26,400 nt of DNA from AC-32 sp035455605 (GCA_035455605.1 DATIER010000012.1:1-26400), one strand, 5' to 3'; counted from the stretch's first letter, positions 14,316-22,286 are shown. Made by a program: numbers and translations. Notes: generated by a model from the letters alone, not told the origin.

Positions 14316-15253
14316 GCCGGCGTTGTTACCTCCCGCGGCAGGCGGAAACTCACGTTCTCGCGCGCGACCTCCACCTCGCCCAGCTCGTCGAAGCCGAACG
14401 ACGCGAGGCTGCGCAGGACGAGCGCCACGAGCTCCTCGGGCGTCGAGGCGCCGGCCGTCACGCCGACCGTCTCGTGCCCCGCCAGCATCTCCGGGTCGAG
14501 GCCGCTCTCGCCGTCGATCAGCTCTGCCGTCGCGTCGAAGCGCTCGGCGACCTCGACCAGGCGCCGCGCGTTCGAGCTCGTCTCGGAGCCGATCACCAGG
14601 ATCAGCGTCGCGCCGCGGCGGGCGAGCTCCTTGACCGCGTCCTGGCGGTTCTGGGTCGCGTAGCAGATGTCGTCGGCGGCCGGCCGCTTCAGGTCGCCGA
14701 AGCGCTCGGCGAGCGCGTCGACCGTCTCGGCCACGTCGTCGAGCGAGAGCGTCGTCTGCGTGATCACGGCGATCGGCTTTCCCTCGGGGTCGAGCCGCGC
14801 CGCGTCCTCCGGCGACTCGATCACGACGGTCTCCTCCGGGCGCTCGCCGCGCGTCCCGATCACCTCGACGTGGTCGGCGTGGCCGACGAGCGCGACCAGG
14901 TGGCCGCTGTCGGCGTAGCGCCGCGCCTCCGCGTGGACCTTGGAGACGAGCGGGCAGACCGCGTCCACGACCCGCAGGCCGCGGGCCTCGCAGTTGGCCC
15001 GCACCGACGGCGCGACGCCGTGCGCCGAGAGCACGCAGATCGCGCCGGCCGGGATCTCGTCCTCGTGGTCGACGAAGACGGCGCCGAGCCCCTCGAGCCG
15101 CTTCACGACGTGGTCGTTGTGGACGATCTGGTGGCGGACGTAGACCGGCGGGCCGTGCTGCTCGAGCAGGAGCTCGACGATCTCGATCGCGCGGTCGACG
15201 CCGGCGCAGAAGGATCGCGGCGCCGCGAGCAGGACCTGGCCTATCGCGACCAC
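14312..15253 (-). CDS. ispH: 4-hydroxy-3-methylbut-2-enyl diphosphate reductase IspH (LytB)
   Basis: Last step of the MEP isoprenoid pathway, reducing HMBPP to IPP and DMAPP with a [4Fe-4S] cluster. 313 aa, usual length. Three cluster Cys are present: Cys16 in PRSFCAGVDRAIE, Cys100 in VVDAVCPLVSKVH, and Cys197 in DDICYATQNRQ. Substrate-site motifs VHNxxVV (IVHNDHVV), SAHGV, GHADHVEVIGT, TQTTLS and SETSSNARRL are intact, as is VTAGASTP. GTG start lies inside the end of the preceding hpnG gene (13-nt overlap), and its own stop overlaps the next ATG. Location inside the hopanoid operon ties precursor supply to hopanoid synthesis. Confidence 0.97.
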   Translation of the reverse strand: MVAIGQVLLAAPRSFCAGVDRAIEIVELLLEQHGPPVYVRHQIVHNDHVVKRLEGLGAVFVDHEDEIPAGAICVLSAHGVAPSVRANCEARGLRVVDAVCPLVSKVHAEARRYADSGHLVALVGHADHVEVIGTRGERPEETVVIESPEDAARLDPEGKPIAVITQTTLSLDDVAETVDALAERFGDLKRPAADDICYATQNRQDAVKELARRGATLILVIGSETSSNARRLVEVAERFDATAELIDGESGLDPEMLAGHETVGVTAGASTPEELVALVLRSLASFGFDELGEVEVARENVSFRLPREVTTPA

Positions 15254-15828
15254 CCCTTCGCCGCCTCGCCCAGGCGCCCGAGCGCGCGTTGCGCGTCGCC
15301 GGCCGAGCGGACGAAGCCGCGCGGCGAGCGGGCGAACGCGCGTGCGAGCGCCGGCCAGTCGGTGCGGCCGTCAGGCCTCACGCCGGCGGCGAGCCCGTCC
15401 AGCGGGCGCGACGGCGTGTCGCTCACGGCCCGCAGCACGCCCAGCAGCCGGCCGCTGCGCGCGAGCGCCCCGCTCTCGAGGTCGGCCGTGTCCGCGCCGG
15501 TGCGCTCGTGCAGCCGGCGCCGCTCGTCGGGGTCGTCGACGATCCGGTCGGCGGCGAGCATCGTCACCGGCTCCGCTCCCGCAACGCCGAGCGGGCCGTC
15601 GTCCCAGAGCACCGTGCCCTCGACGTCGACGATCCTCGCCGCGTCGACCACGGTGCCGGGGGCGAGGCCGTCCCGCAGAGCTCCCGCCAGTCCGAAGGAC
15701 ACCAGTGCGCCGTCTGGCACGCCGTTGCGGGCGCCGAGGCCGACGAGCGCCGAGCGAGCGCCAGCGCGGCGCGCGACGCGCTCCTCCGCGGTCGTGGCGC
15801 AGGCGAAGGTCACCCGGTCAGCGTCCAT
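15241..15828 (-). CDS. hpnG: Hopanoid-associated phosphorylase/nucleosidase HpnG
   Basis: 195 aa. HpnG cleaves adenine from adenosylhopane to yield ribosylhopane on the way to bacteriohopanetetrol (family knowledge). The sequence has a nucleoside-phosphorylase fold: VTFACATTAEERVARRAG, LVSFGLAGALRDGLAPGTVVDAARIVD (the FGxAGAL strand), TADLESGALARSGRLLGVLRAVSDTPSRPL (purine/ribose-binding E-S-G-A and the VSDT segment). ATG 15828 lies 19 nt inside the end of hpnH, and a much longer in-phase frame upstream is hpnH antisense phase and is rejected. Identity rests on fold plus position directly after hpnH. Confidence 0.88.
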   Translation of the reverse strand: MDADRVTFACATTAEERVARRAGARSALVGLGARNGVPDGALVSFGLAGALRDGLAPGTVVDAARIVDVEGTVLWDDGPLGVAGAEPVTMLAADRIVDDPDERRRLHERTGADTADLESGALARSGRLLGVLRAVSDTPSRPLDGLAAGVRPDGRTDWPALARAFARSPRGFVRSAGDAQRALGRLGEAAKGWSR

Positions 15829-16814
15829 GCCGCGCTGCGGACGGTCTCCCTGACGCTCCCGGTCGCCTCGAACGCCGCCGAGGGCTCGAACCCGGAGTGG
15901 ATCGCGCAGTGCTCGCAGCGGTCGTCGTTGCCGGGGCCGTACTCCTCCCACTCGATCCCGTCCAGCAGCGCCTCGTAGGTCGGGAAGATGCCGTCGGTGA
16001 GCAGGTAGCACGGGCCCTTCCAGCCGTACGGGTTGCGCGTGATCGAGCCCCACGGCGCGCACGGCAGCTTGCGGTCGCCCGTGAGGAAGTCCTGGTAGAT
16101 CGGGCTCGCGAGCCAGCGGTAGCCGTGCTCGCGCGCGGCCGAGCGGATCACGCGGAACTTCTCCTCGTGCTCGTCCCGCGTCATCGTCAGGTTCGGGTCG
16201 ATCTGCGAGTACTGGTATCCCGGCGCGACGAGCATCCCGTCGATACCGACCTCGTTCGTCAGGTAGCCCATCATCTCGACGACCTCGCCCGGGTCGGTCT
16301 CCTTGAAGATCGTCGTGTTGGTGGTGACGCGGAAGCCGCGGGCGCGCGCCTGCTTGATCGCGTCGACCGCGATGTCCCACAGGCCCGGGTAGTCGCAGAT
16401 GTAGTCGTGGATCTCGCGCATGCCGTCGAGGTGGACGACGAAGGTCAGGCGCTTCGAGGGCGTGAAGACGTCCAGGAACTGCTCCAGCCGGAGCGCGTTG
16501 GTGCAGAGCTCGATGTTCTTGTTCAGCTCGAGGAAGCCCTCGACGACCTCCTCGATCCCCTTGTAGACGAGCGGCTCGCCGCCACAGATCGAGACCACCG
16601 GTGCCGGGCACTGCACGCCGGCGTCGACGCACTCCTCGACCGACAGCCGCGCCTTGTTCGACTCGTACTCGCGGATCTTCCCGCAGCCGATGCACGCGAT
16701 GTTGCAGGCGAGGGTCGGCTCCAGCATCAGGACGAGCGGATAGCGCTCGCCCTTGCGCTGCTGCTGGGCGACGTAGCGGGCGATCTGGACGGTCGAGCCG
16801 AGCGGAAACTTCAT
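15810..16814 (-). CDS. hpnH: Adenosyl-hopene transferase HpnH (radical SAM)
   Basis: 334 aa, the family length. Joins a 5'-deoxyadenosyl group from SAM to the hopene side chain, producing adenosylhopane (known function of HpnH). Radical SAM CxxxCxxC is present as Cys37-Cys41-Cys44 in ACNIACIGCGK, followed by SICGGEPLVYKGI (SAM-binding GGEP). VHLDGMREIHDYICD and the C-terminal CAPWGSITRNPYGWKGPCYLL and RCEHCAIHSGFEPSA segments are characteristic of HpnH. ATG overlaps the shc stop (ATGA) with GAAAGG about 8 nt upstream inside shc. Confidence 0.96.
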   Translation of the reverse strand: MKFPLGSTVQIARYVAQQQRKGERYPLVLMLEPTLACNIACIGCGKIREYESNKARLSVEECVDAGVQCPAPVVSICGGEPLVYKGIEEVVEGFLELNKNIELCTNALRLEQFLDVFTPSKRLTFVVHLDGMREIHDYICDYPGLWDIAVDAIKQARARGFRVTTNTTIFKETDPGEVVEMMGYLTNEVGIDGMLVAPGYQYSQIDPNLTMTRDEHEEKFRVIRSAAREHGYRWLASPIYQDFLTGDRKLPCAPWGSITRNPYGWKGPCYLLTDGIFPTYEALLDGIEWEEYGPGNDDRCEHCAIHSGFEPSAAFEATGSVRETVRSAAWTLTG

Positions 16815-18592
16815 CGAGACAGCCTTTCTCGTAGACGGCCGAGAGCGAGCAACGGGAAATGGAGACGGTACAAGTGGTAGCGAATCATGAAGTCAAGCGG
16901 AAAGCCTGTTCCTGTGAACGCTGTTTCCTCCCAGTCGCCGTCTAATCGTTGTGCGATGCAAAGCCACTCCGCGGCGCGGCGGGCGGCGGGCGAGCCTGCC
17001 TCGTCCGCGGCGACGTAGGCTAATAGGGCCCAGGCCGTCTGGCTAGCGGTGCTCGGCCCGCGTCCGCGCCAGGCGGTGTCGGCGTAGGAGCGGATGTCCT
17101 CGCCGAAGCCGCCGTCCTCGTTCTGAACGGAGTCGAGCCACGCGACCGCGCGGCGGAACGCCGGGTGCGACGGCTCCAGCCCGCACGCCTCGAGCGCCGG
17201 CAGCGCGGCTCCCGTGCCGTAGACGTGGTTGACGCCCCAGCGCCCGAACCACGAGCCGTCGGCCTCCTGCTCGGCCAGCAGCCAGTCGAGCCCGCGGCGG
17301 ACCTCGGCGTCGTAGCCCGCCTCCGGCGCCAGCGCCTCCAGCGCGTGCGCTGTGACGTCCGCGCTCGGCTCGTCGGTGACCTTGCCGAAGTCGCAGAACG
17401 GCAGCCTGTAGAGCCAGAACGCTTCGTTGTCGACGTCGAACGCGCCCCAGCCGCCGCTGCGCGACTGCATCCCGGCGGTCCAGCGGAGGCCGCGGTCGAC
17501 GGCCTCGTCGCCTCGGTGGCAGCGCCGCAGCGCCAGCGCGACCACGACCGTGTCGTCGACGTCCGGGTAGAGGTCGTTCTGGAACTCGAACGCCCAGCCG
17601 CCGGGCTCGAGCTCCGGCCGCCGCACGGCCCAGTCGCCGGCGACGGTTACCTCCTCGTTCAGCAGCCAGTCCGCGGCGCGGACGAGCGCCGGATGCTCCG
17701 GGCCGAGGCCGGAGTCGCGCAGTGCGAGCACCGCCAGGCCGGTGTCCCAGACCGGCGACTGACAGGCCTCGGGCCGCAGGCGGTCGCCCTCCTCGACCAT
17801 GAACCCCTGCCAGCCCTCGACCGCACGACGCAGCGTCTCGTCCTCGAACCCGTGGCCGAGCGCGGCGAGCATCAGGATCGACCAGACCCAGGGCGGCTGG
17901 ATCCCGCCCCACGAGCCGTCGGCCTCCTGGTGGGCGCGAACCCAGCGCTCGGCCTCGCGGAGGGCCGCTCGCCGCAGCGGCCCGGGCGGCGCCGGCCGCC
18001 GCGTCCGGCCCGGGCGCGAGCCGATCTCGCGCAGGTCGACGTCCGCGGGGCGCACCGGCCGCAGTGCGCGACAGGCGGCGAGCGGGACGAACGTGCCCCG
18101 CGCCCAGCACGCGAAGTTGTAGATCGAGAACGGCGCGCCCGGCGGGAAGAGCACGAGCTCGACCGGGATCGGCGTCACCCGCTGCCACGGCCACTGGCCG
18201 AGCAGCGCCAGGAAGCACTTGGTGAAGATCCGCGTCCTCGGGATCCCGCCGCGCGCCTGGATGAACGCGCGCGCCTTCGCGCCCGGGTCGACGCCGGCGA
18301 GCTTCAGCGCGGCGTACGCCTCGACCGTCGTGGACAGGTCGCCGGGGCCGTCGAACCAGATCGCCCAGGTGCCGTCGTCCCGCTGCCGCGCGAGCAGCTC
18401 GTTGGCGATCTTGCGGTCGAGCTCGGGCGTGCGCAGGCCGAGGACGTGGTGCCAGAAGAGGTGCTGCGCCGTCATCGTCACGTTCGACTCGAGCTCCCCG
18501 ACCCAGTAGCCGTCGGGGTGCTGGAGCTCGAGCAGCCGCTTCGTCGCCGCCTCGATCGCCGCGTCGAGCCGCGTCTCCGTCGCGACGCTCAC
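16811..18592 (-). CDS. shc: Squalene-hopene cyclase (HpnF)
   Basis: Cyclises squalene to hopene/hopanol at the membrane. 593 aa from GTG 18592, which overlaps the hpnE stop (GTGA). The frame is open further upstream but that part belongs to hpnE. The catalytic DxDD motif is DVDD at 344-347 in FQNDLYPDVDDTVVVALAL. QW motifs recur: QHPDGYW, RDDGTW, QEADGSWGG, QSRSGGWGAFD, QEADGSWFGRWG, QNEDGGFGE. C-terminal FPLDFMIRYHLYRLHFPLLAL is typical of bacterial SHC. It is shorter than the usual 620-680 aa, mainly through a compressed segment about 178-212 (Arg/Pro-rich) between the ACWARGTFVPL region and RRAALREAERW. No sign of frameshift. Confidence 0.97.
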   Translation of the reverse strand: MSVATETRLDAAIEAATKRLLELQHPDGYWVGELESNVTMTAQHLFWHHVLGLRTPELDRKIANELLARQRDDGTWAIWFDGPGDLSTTVEAYAALKLAGVDPGAKARAFIQARGGIPRTRIFTKCFLALLGQWPWQRVTPIPVELVLFPPGAPFSIYNFACWARGTFVPLAACRALRPVRPADVDLREIGSRPGRTRRPAPPGPLRRAALREAERWVRAHQEADGSWGGIQPPWVWSILMLAALGHGFEDETLRRAVEGWQGFMVEEGDRLRPEACQSPVWDTGLAVLALRDSGLGPEHPALVRAADWLLNEEVTVAGDWAVRRPELEPGGWAFEFQNDLYPDVDDTVVVALALRRCHRGDEAVDRGLRWTAGMQSRSGGWGAFDVDNEAFWLYRLPFCDFGKVTDEPSADVTAHALEALAPEAGYDAEVRRGLDWLLAEQEADGSWFGRWGVNHVYGTGAALPALEACGLEPSHPAFRRAVAWLDSVQNEDGGFGEDIRSYADTAWRGRGPSTASQTAWALLAYVAADEAGSPAARRAAEWLCIAQRLDGDWEETAFTGTGFPLDFMIRYHLYRLHFPLLALGRLRERLSR

Positions 18593-19815
18593 GCGGCCAC
18601 CTCCTCCCTCGTGCTCGTGAGGGCGCGGGCCGCGGCGCGGCCGCTGCGAACCGCGCTCTCCATCGTCGCCGGCCAGCCGGTGGCGGTCCACGCGCCCGCG
18701 CGGGTGACGTGCTCGCGCGAGGTGTGCGAGCCGCGCCGCTCCGCCTCGCTGCCGGGCCGCAGCGCGATCGTCGCCGCGGGCTCGCGGCTCACCCGCGACC
18801 AAAGCAGCTCGGCCGCCCCCAGGCGCCCGGTCACCTCCCCCGCGATCCGGTCGACGAGCTCGCGGCCGCGCAGCTCCATCAGCTCGGGGGCGCCGGAGGA
18901 GACGACGGTCACGTACTGCCCGCGCTCGGGGCGGTGACCGGTGAGCGCGCCGCGGTCGAAGATCCAGTGCGCGTCGCTGCCGAGGAGCGCGGCGAGCGGT
19001 GCCGGGAGCAGCTCGCGGTCGAACCAGAGGTGGACGCTCACGATCGGCGAGTCCTCGAGCCGCGGCTCCGGCTCGCCGAGCAGGCGCGCGCTCTCGCCCG
19101 GCGGCACGGCGACGACGATCGCCTCGGCGTCCACGTCGTCGAGCGACTCGATCCGCGAGCCGGTGCGGACGACCGCGCCCGCGGCCTCGAGCGCCCGGCC
19201 CGCCGCGTCGCCGTGCAGCTCGCCGAGCGGCGCCGTCGGCAGCAGCAGGTCGGAGTCGCGGCGGTCGCCGAGGAGGGCCGTGCGGACGGTGAAGTCGCCG
19301 GCCGCGGCGCTCGCTTCGGCGCTCGGCAGGTTCAGCGCCGGGCGGATGAAGACGTCCCAGAAGCGGTCGATCGCGGCCTGCGACTGGCCGCGCGCGCGCA
19401 GCGCGTCGGCGAAGGTCTCGCCGCCAGCCTCGCCCCAGCGGGCGAGCGCGCGCACGATCCGGAGGCGGTCGCCGACCGGCACGTGCCGGTAGCGCAGCAG
19501 CGCGAGCGCCGACGGTGCGATCACGGCCGTGCGCCCGCGCTCGTCGATCACGGGCAGCTCGAGCCGCCGGCGCGAGACGCCCTTCGCCGCGTCGATCCGC
19601 TCGAGGAAGCGGAGGTACTCGGTGAAGCAGGCGAGTGCGATGTGCTGGCCGTTGTCGGGCGGCGGCTCCGGGTCGCCCTCGCGCCGGGGCAACGTCTGGA
19701 CGGCGCCGCCGAGCGTCGGCCGCGCCTCGTGCAGCTCCACCTCGGGCCCGCCGTCGACGAGCTCGAGCGCCGCGCTGAGGCCCGCGAGGCCGCCGCCGAC
19801 GACCGCGACCTTCAT
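18589..19815 (-). CDS. hpnE: Hydroxysqualene dehydroxylase HpnE (squalene-associated FAD-dependent desaturase)
   Basis: 408 aa. Reduces hydroxysqualene to squalene in the HpnC-HpnD-HpnE route (known function). N-terminal FAD dinucleotide-binding motif VGGGLAGLSAALEL (residues 6-19) followed by the acidic VELHEARPTLGGAVQT. DNGQHIALACFTEYLRFLERI matches the HpnE family substrate region. C-terminal GAWTATGWPATMESAVRSGRAAA closes the FAD site. ATG 19815 overlaps the hpnD stop (ATGA); its stop overlaps the shc GTG. An in-frame extension upstream lies antisense-phase within hpnD and is rejected. Confidence 0.95.
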   Translation of the reverse strand: MKVAVVGGGLAGLSAALELVDGGPEVELHEARPTLGGAVQTLPRREGDPEPPPDNGQHIALACFTEYLRFLERIDAAKGVSRRRLELPVIDERGRTAVIAPSALALLRYRHVPVGDRLRIVRALARWGEAGGETFADALRARGQSQAAIDRFWDVFIRPALNLPSAEASAAAGDFTVRTALLGDRRDSDLLLPTAPLGELHGDAAGRALEAAGAVVRTGSRIESLDDVDAEAIVVAVPPGESARLLGEPEPRLEDSPIVSVHLWFDRELLPAPLAALLGSDAHWIFDRGALTGHRPERGQYVTVVSSGAPELMELRGRELVDRIAGEVTGRLGAAELLWSRVSREPAATIALRPGSEAERRGSHTSREHVTRAGAWTATGWPATMESAVRSGRAAARALTSTREEVAA

Positions 19816-20630
19816 CGGAGCAGCCCTGCCCCGACGATGCGCAGCTTCGTCAGCGGCGAGAGCCGCAGCGAGCCGTCGAAGACGTCGAAGCCGCGCGCCT
19901 CGATCCGGTCGAGCGTCGCGCGGTAGAGGCCCGCGAAGGTCGAGACGCACGCGGCGCTGCGGGAGTCGAGCGTCTCGACGAGGCCGAGCCCGTCGTCCAG
20001 GTACACGCGCGCACGCGAGGCCTGGAACGCCATCAGCGCGCGCCACGCCTCGCCGGCGCGGCCGTGCGCGATGTCGTCCTCGCCGACGCCGAAGGCGGCC
20101 AGCTCGTCCTGCGGCAGGTAGACGCGGCCGAGCTCCCAGTCCTCGCGCACGTCGCGCATGATGTTGATCAGCTGCAGCGCAACGCCGAGCGTCTCCGCCC
20201 GCTCGACGTCGGTCGAGCCGTAGACCGCCACGCACGCCACGCCGACGGCGCCGGCCACCTTCCTGCAGTACTCGTGCAGCTCGTCGAAGCTCGCGTAGCG
20301 CGACTGCTCCGTGTCCTGCAGGCCGCCGTCCACGAGCGCCTGCAACGCCGACTCCGGGATCCCGAAGCGCGAGCGCGCGTCGGCGAGCGCGACGAGCATC
20401 GCGTCCGTCGGCGGCGCGTCGAGCGCAGCGACGAGCTCCGCCAGCCGCGCACGCTTCTCCCCGGGCGGCAGCTCGCCGTCCGCAATGTCGTCCACCCGCC
20501 GCGCGAAGGCGTATACGGCCGAGATCGCCTGGCGCTTCTCGCGGGGGAGCACACGGATCCCGTAGGCGAAGTTGCGCGCCTCGCGGCGCGTGAGGCGCTC
20601 GACCTCCGCGTAGGCCTCGGCCACGGTCAC
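19812..20630 (-). CDS. hpnD: Presqualene diphosphate synthase HpnD
   Basis: 272 aa. Condenses two farnesyl diphosphates to presqualene diphosphate, the first step of squalene formation by the HpnCDE route. Trans-isoprenyl synthase fold: first Asp-rich motif FARRVDDIADG (Asp47, 48, 51) and second motif INIMRDVREDWELGRVYLP (Asp160, Asp164). DTEQSRYASFDELHEYCRKVAGAVG between them is typical. GTG start chosen because AGGAG lies 8 nt upstream; the open frame further upstream covers the hairpins and is not likely coding. It follows hpnC after a 97-nt gap with two stem-loops and overlaps hpnE by 4 nt. Confidence 0.95.
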   Translation of the reverse strand: MTVAEAYAEVERLTRREARNFAYGIRVLPREKRQAISAVYAFARRVDDIADGELPPGEKRARLAELVAALDAPPTDAMLVALADARSRFGIPESALQALVDGGLQDTEQSRYASFDELHEYCRKVAGAVGVACVAVYGSTDVERAETLGVALQLINIMRDVREDWELGRVYLPQDELAAFGVGEDDIAHGRAGEAWRALMAFQASRARVYLDDGLGLVETLDSRSAACVSTFAGLYRATLDRIEARGFDVFDGSLRLSPLTKLRIVGAGLLR

Positions 20631-20675
20631 AGCCGCGACTCCTGTCGGACATCGCATCGACCGGTCAGCGCAGAC

Positions 20676-20730
20676 GGCCGAGCGGGCAAAGCCCGCACGG
20701 CCTGAGACCGACGACGCAAGCGTCGTCTCA
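20676..20730 (-). promoter_or_regulatory. Two strong stem-loops in the hpnC-hpnD gap
   Basis: First (20676-20702): GGCCG-A-GCGGGC, AAA loop, GCCCGC-A-CGGCC, an 11-bp stem with one A/A mismatch. Second (20710-20727): GACGACGC, AA, GCGTCGTC, with an alternative outer stem TGAGAC/GTCTCA (20703-20708/20725-20730) that includes the hpnC stop. No T-tract follows, so simple intrinsic termination is not clear. They may act as partial terminators, mRNA processing or stability elements that set hpnC apart from hpnD and downstream genes. Confidence 0.55.
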
Positions 20731-21531
20731 CCGGATCGCCGCCAGCGCCAGGCGCGCGCGCGAAGGTCGCGGCCGGCCGTTGAAGATGTCCCAGTCGGCA
20801 CGCTCGAGCGCCTCGAGCGCCGCCAGGCCGCCGCGGGCGAAGAGCGCCACCGCGCGGCCGACGCGGCCGCCGCCGAGCAGCCGCCCGAGCTCCTCGCCGC
20901 TCGCGAGCAGGCCGCGCGCGCGGCCGGCCTCGAACTCGAGCAGCGCCCGCAGCTCCGGGCTCGGGCGATCCAGTTCGGTCACGCCGAAGCGCCGCCGGTC
21001 CTCCGCCGGCAGGTACACGCGCCCGAGCGCGAGGTCGCGCGGCACGTCCTGCAGGAAGTTGACGAGCTGCAGGCCCGTGCAGACCTCGTCGGACAGGGCG
21101 ACCGGCTCCGGCTCCGTGCGGCCGAGCACGCCGAGGACGAGGCGCCCGACGGGATCCGCCGAGTGGACGCAGTAGTGCTCGAGGTCGGCCCAGGTCGCGT
21201 ACTCGGACACGCGCTGATCCATGCGGTTGGCCTCGATCAGGCGCAGGAACGGCTCTCGCGGCAGCGAGAAGGCGCGGATCGTCGGCTGCAGCTCGCGCAT
21301 CACCTCCCACGTCGGCTCGCCCGAGTAGCACGCCTCCAGCTGCTCCTCGAGCTCGTCCAGGACGGCGGACCGGTCCCCCTGGTACTCGTCGCCGAGGATG
21401 TCGACGAGGCGCGCGAAGCCGTAGATCGCGCGCAGGTGCGGCCGGTACGTCCGCGGGAAGAGCAGCGACGCGACGGGGAAGTTCTCGGTGCGCGCCCGGG
21501 CGGCCACGGAGCTCGCGCTGGCCGGGTCCAT
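20728..21531 (-). CDS. hpnC: Hydroxysqualene synthase HpnC
   Basis: 267 aa from ATG 21531. Converts presqualene diphosphate to hydroxysqualene (known function). Trans-isoprenyl synthase fold with first Asp motif LVDILGDEYQGD (Asp44, Asp48) and second motif LQDVPRDLALGRVYLP (Asp162, Asp166). The ENFPVASLLFPRTYRPHLRAIYGFAR N-terminus is characteristic of HpnC. ATG is preferred over GTG 21537 because TATAGG is 8 nt upstream in a leaderless layout. First gene of the hopanoid cluster proper, 22 nt after the response-regulator stop. The C-terminus (GRPRPSRARLALAAIR) is short relative to some homologues. Confidence 0.94.
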   Translation of the reverse strand: MDPASASSVAARARTENFPVASLLFPRTYRPHLRAIYGFARLVDILGDEYQGDRSAVLDELEEQLEACYSGEPTWEVMRELQPTIRAFSLPREPFLRLIEANRMDQRVSEYATWADLEHYCVHSADPVGRLVLGVLGRTEPEPVALSDEVCTGLQLVNFLQDVPRDLALGRVYLPAEDRRRFGVTELDRPSPELRALLEFEAGRARGLLASGEELGRLLGGGRVGRAVALFARGGLAALEALERADWDIFNGRPRPSRARLALAAIR

Positions 21532-21539
21532 GGGCACAA

Positions 21540-21545
21540 CCTATA
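21540..21545 (-). promoter_or_regulatory. Putative -10 box of the hopanoid operon
   Basis: On the minus strand TATAGG followed by 8 nt and the hpnC ATG. It sits in the 22-nt gap after the response-regulator stop, so the operon may have its own leaderless promoter in addition to readthrough from the regulator gene. Confidence 0.4.
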
Positions 21546-21553
21546 GCGGTCGG

Positions 21554-22243
21554 CTAGCTCGAACCGCCCGCGTAGCGATAGCCGTAGCCGCGTACGGACT
21601 CGATCGCGTCCGCCGAGACGCCGGCGGCGCCGAGCTTGCGGCGCAGGTAGCCGACGTAGAGCTTGACCTGGTCGCGCGACGAGCCGCGCTCGCCGCCCCA
21701 CGCGAGCGCGAGCAGCTGGTCGTGCTCCAGCAGCCGGCCGGGGTGGTCGACGAACGCCGTCAGCAGCCGGAACTCGAGCGGCGTCAGCTCGACGTCGACG
21801 CCGTTCGCGCGGACGCGCCGCTGCGAGAAGTCGACCTCGAGCAGCTCGTCGGCGTAGGCCTCGCGCACCTCACCGGTCGGCGCGCGCCTCAGCACGGTCT
21901 CGACCCGCGCGAGCAGCTCCTGGCGGCCGAAGGGCTTGGTCACGTAGTCGTCCGCGCCGCCGCGGAGCGCGCGTACTTTCTCGAGCTCGGCGCCGAGCGC
22001 GCTCAGCATCACCACCGGGACGGTGCTCAGCTCGCGGATGCGCTCGAGCGTCGCCCAGCCGTCGAGCTCGGGCATCGAGACGTCGAGCACGATCAGGTCG
22101 GGCCGCTCCTCGTGGAGCAGGCGCAGCGCCTCGCGGCCGTTCGGCGCCTCCGAGACGGCATAGCCCGCACGCGCCAGCAGCTCGCAGACGAGCGTCCGCA
22201 CGTCGGCGTCGTCGTCCACGACCAGCACGGACGCCCCTTGCAT
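21554..22243 (-). CDS. OmpR/PhoB-family response regulator
   Basis: 229 aa DNA-binding regulator. Receiver domain (1-120): acidic pocket DDD (10-12), phospho-acceptor Asp54 in IVLDVSMPELDGW, VVMLSALG, and YVTKPFG with the conserved Lys. Winged-helix DNA-binding domain (about 130-228): VDVELTPLEFRLLTAFVDHPGRLLEHDQLL, SSRDQVKLYVGYLRRKLG and the SVRGYGYRY hairpin. No histidine kinase is encoded in the window, so it is an orphan here. It is co-oriented with and 22 nt upstream of hpnC; control of hopanoid genes is a plausible but untested inference. TAAGAG lies 6 nt before its ATG. Confidence 0.95.
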   Translation of the reverse strand: MQGASVLVVDDDADVRTLVCELLARAGYAVSEAPNGREALRLLHEERPDLIVLDVSMPELDGWATLERIRELSTVPVVMLSALGAELEKVRALRGGADDYVTKPFGRQELLARVETVLRRAPTGEVREAYADELLEVDFSQRRVRANGVDVELTPLEFRLLTAFVDHPGRLLEHDQLLALAWGGERGSSRDQVKLYVGYLRRKLGAAGVSADAIESVRGYGYRYAGGSS

Positions 22244-22249
22244 GGGTAG

Positions 22250-22255
22250 CTCTTA
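22250..22255 (-). promoter_or_regulatory. Weak -10-like hexamer before the response regulator
   Basis: On the minus strand TAAGAG, 6 nt and then ATG 22243. Poor consensus but consistent with the leaderless layout; no Shine-Dalgarno. Confidence 0.25.
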
Positions 22256-22286
22256 CCACACGGTCCCGCCGTCGCCGGCGGGACGG

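Noticed and set aside
14276..20200. Very long plus-strand open frames opposite the hopanoid genes (for example 14276-15853, 17165-18937, 18709-19926)
   Set aside because: High-GC antisense shadows: composition is Arg/Ala/Asp/Val without motifs, and the opposite strand carries intact known enzymes.
20676..20730. Classic rho-independent terminator
   Set aside because: Stems are strong but no T-tract follows on the minus strand, and hpnD needs expression downstream.
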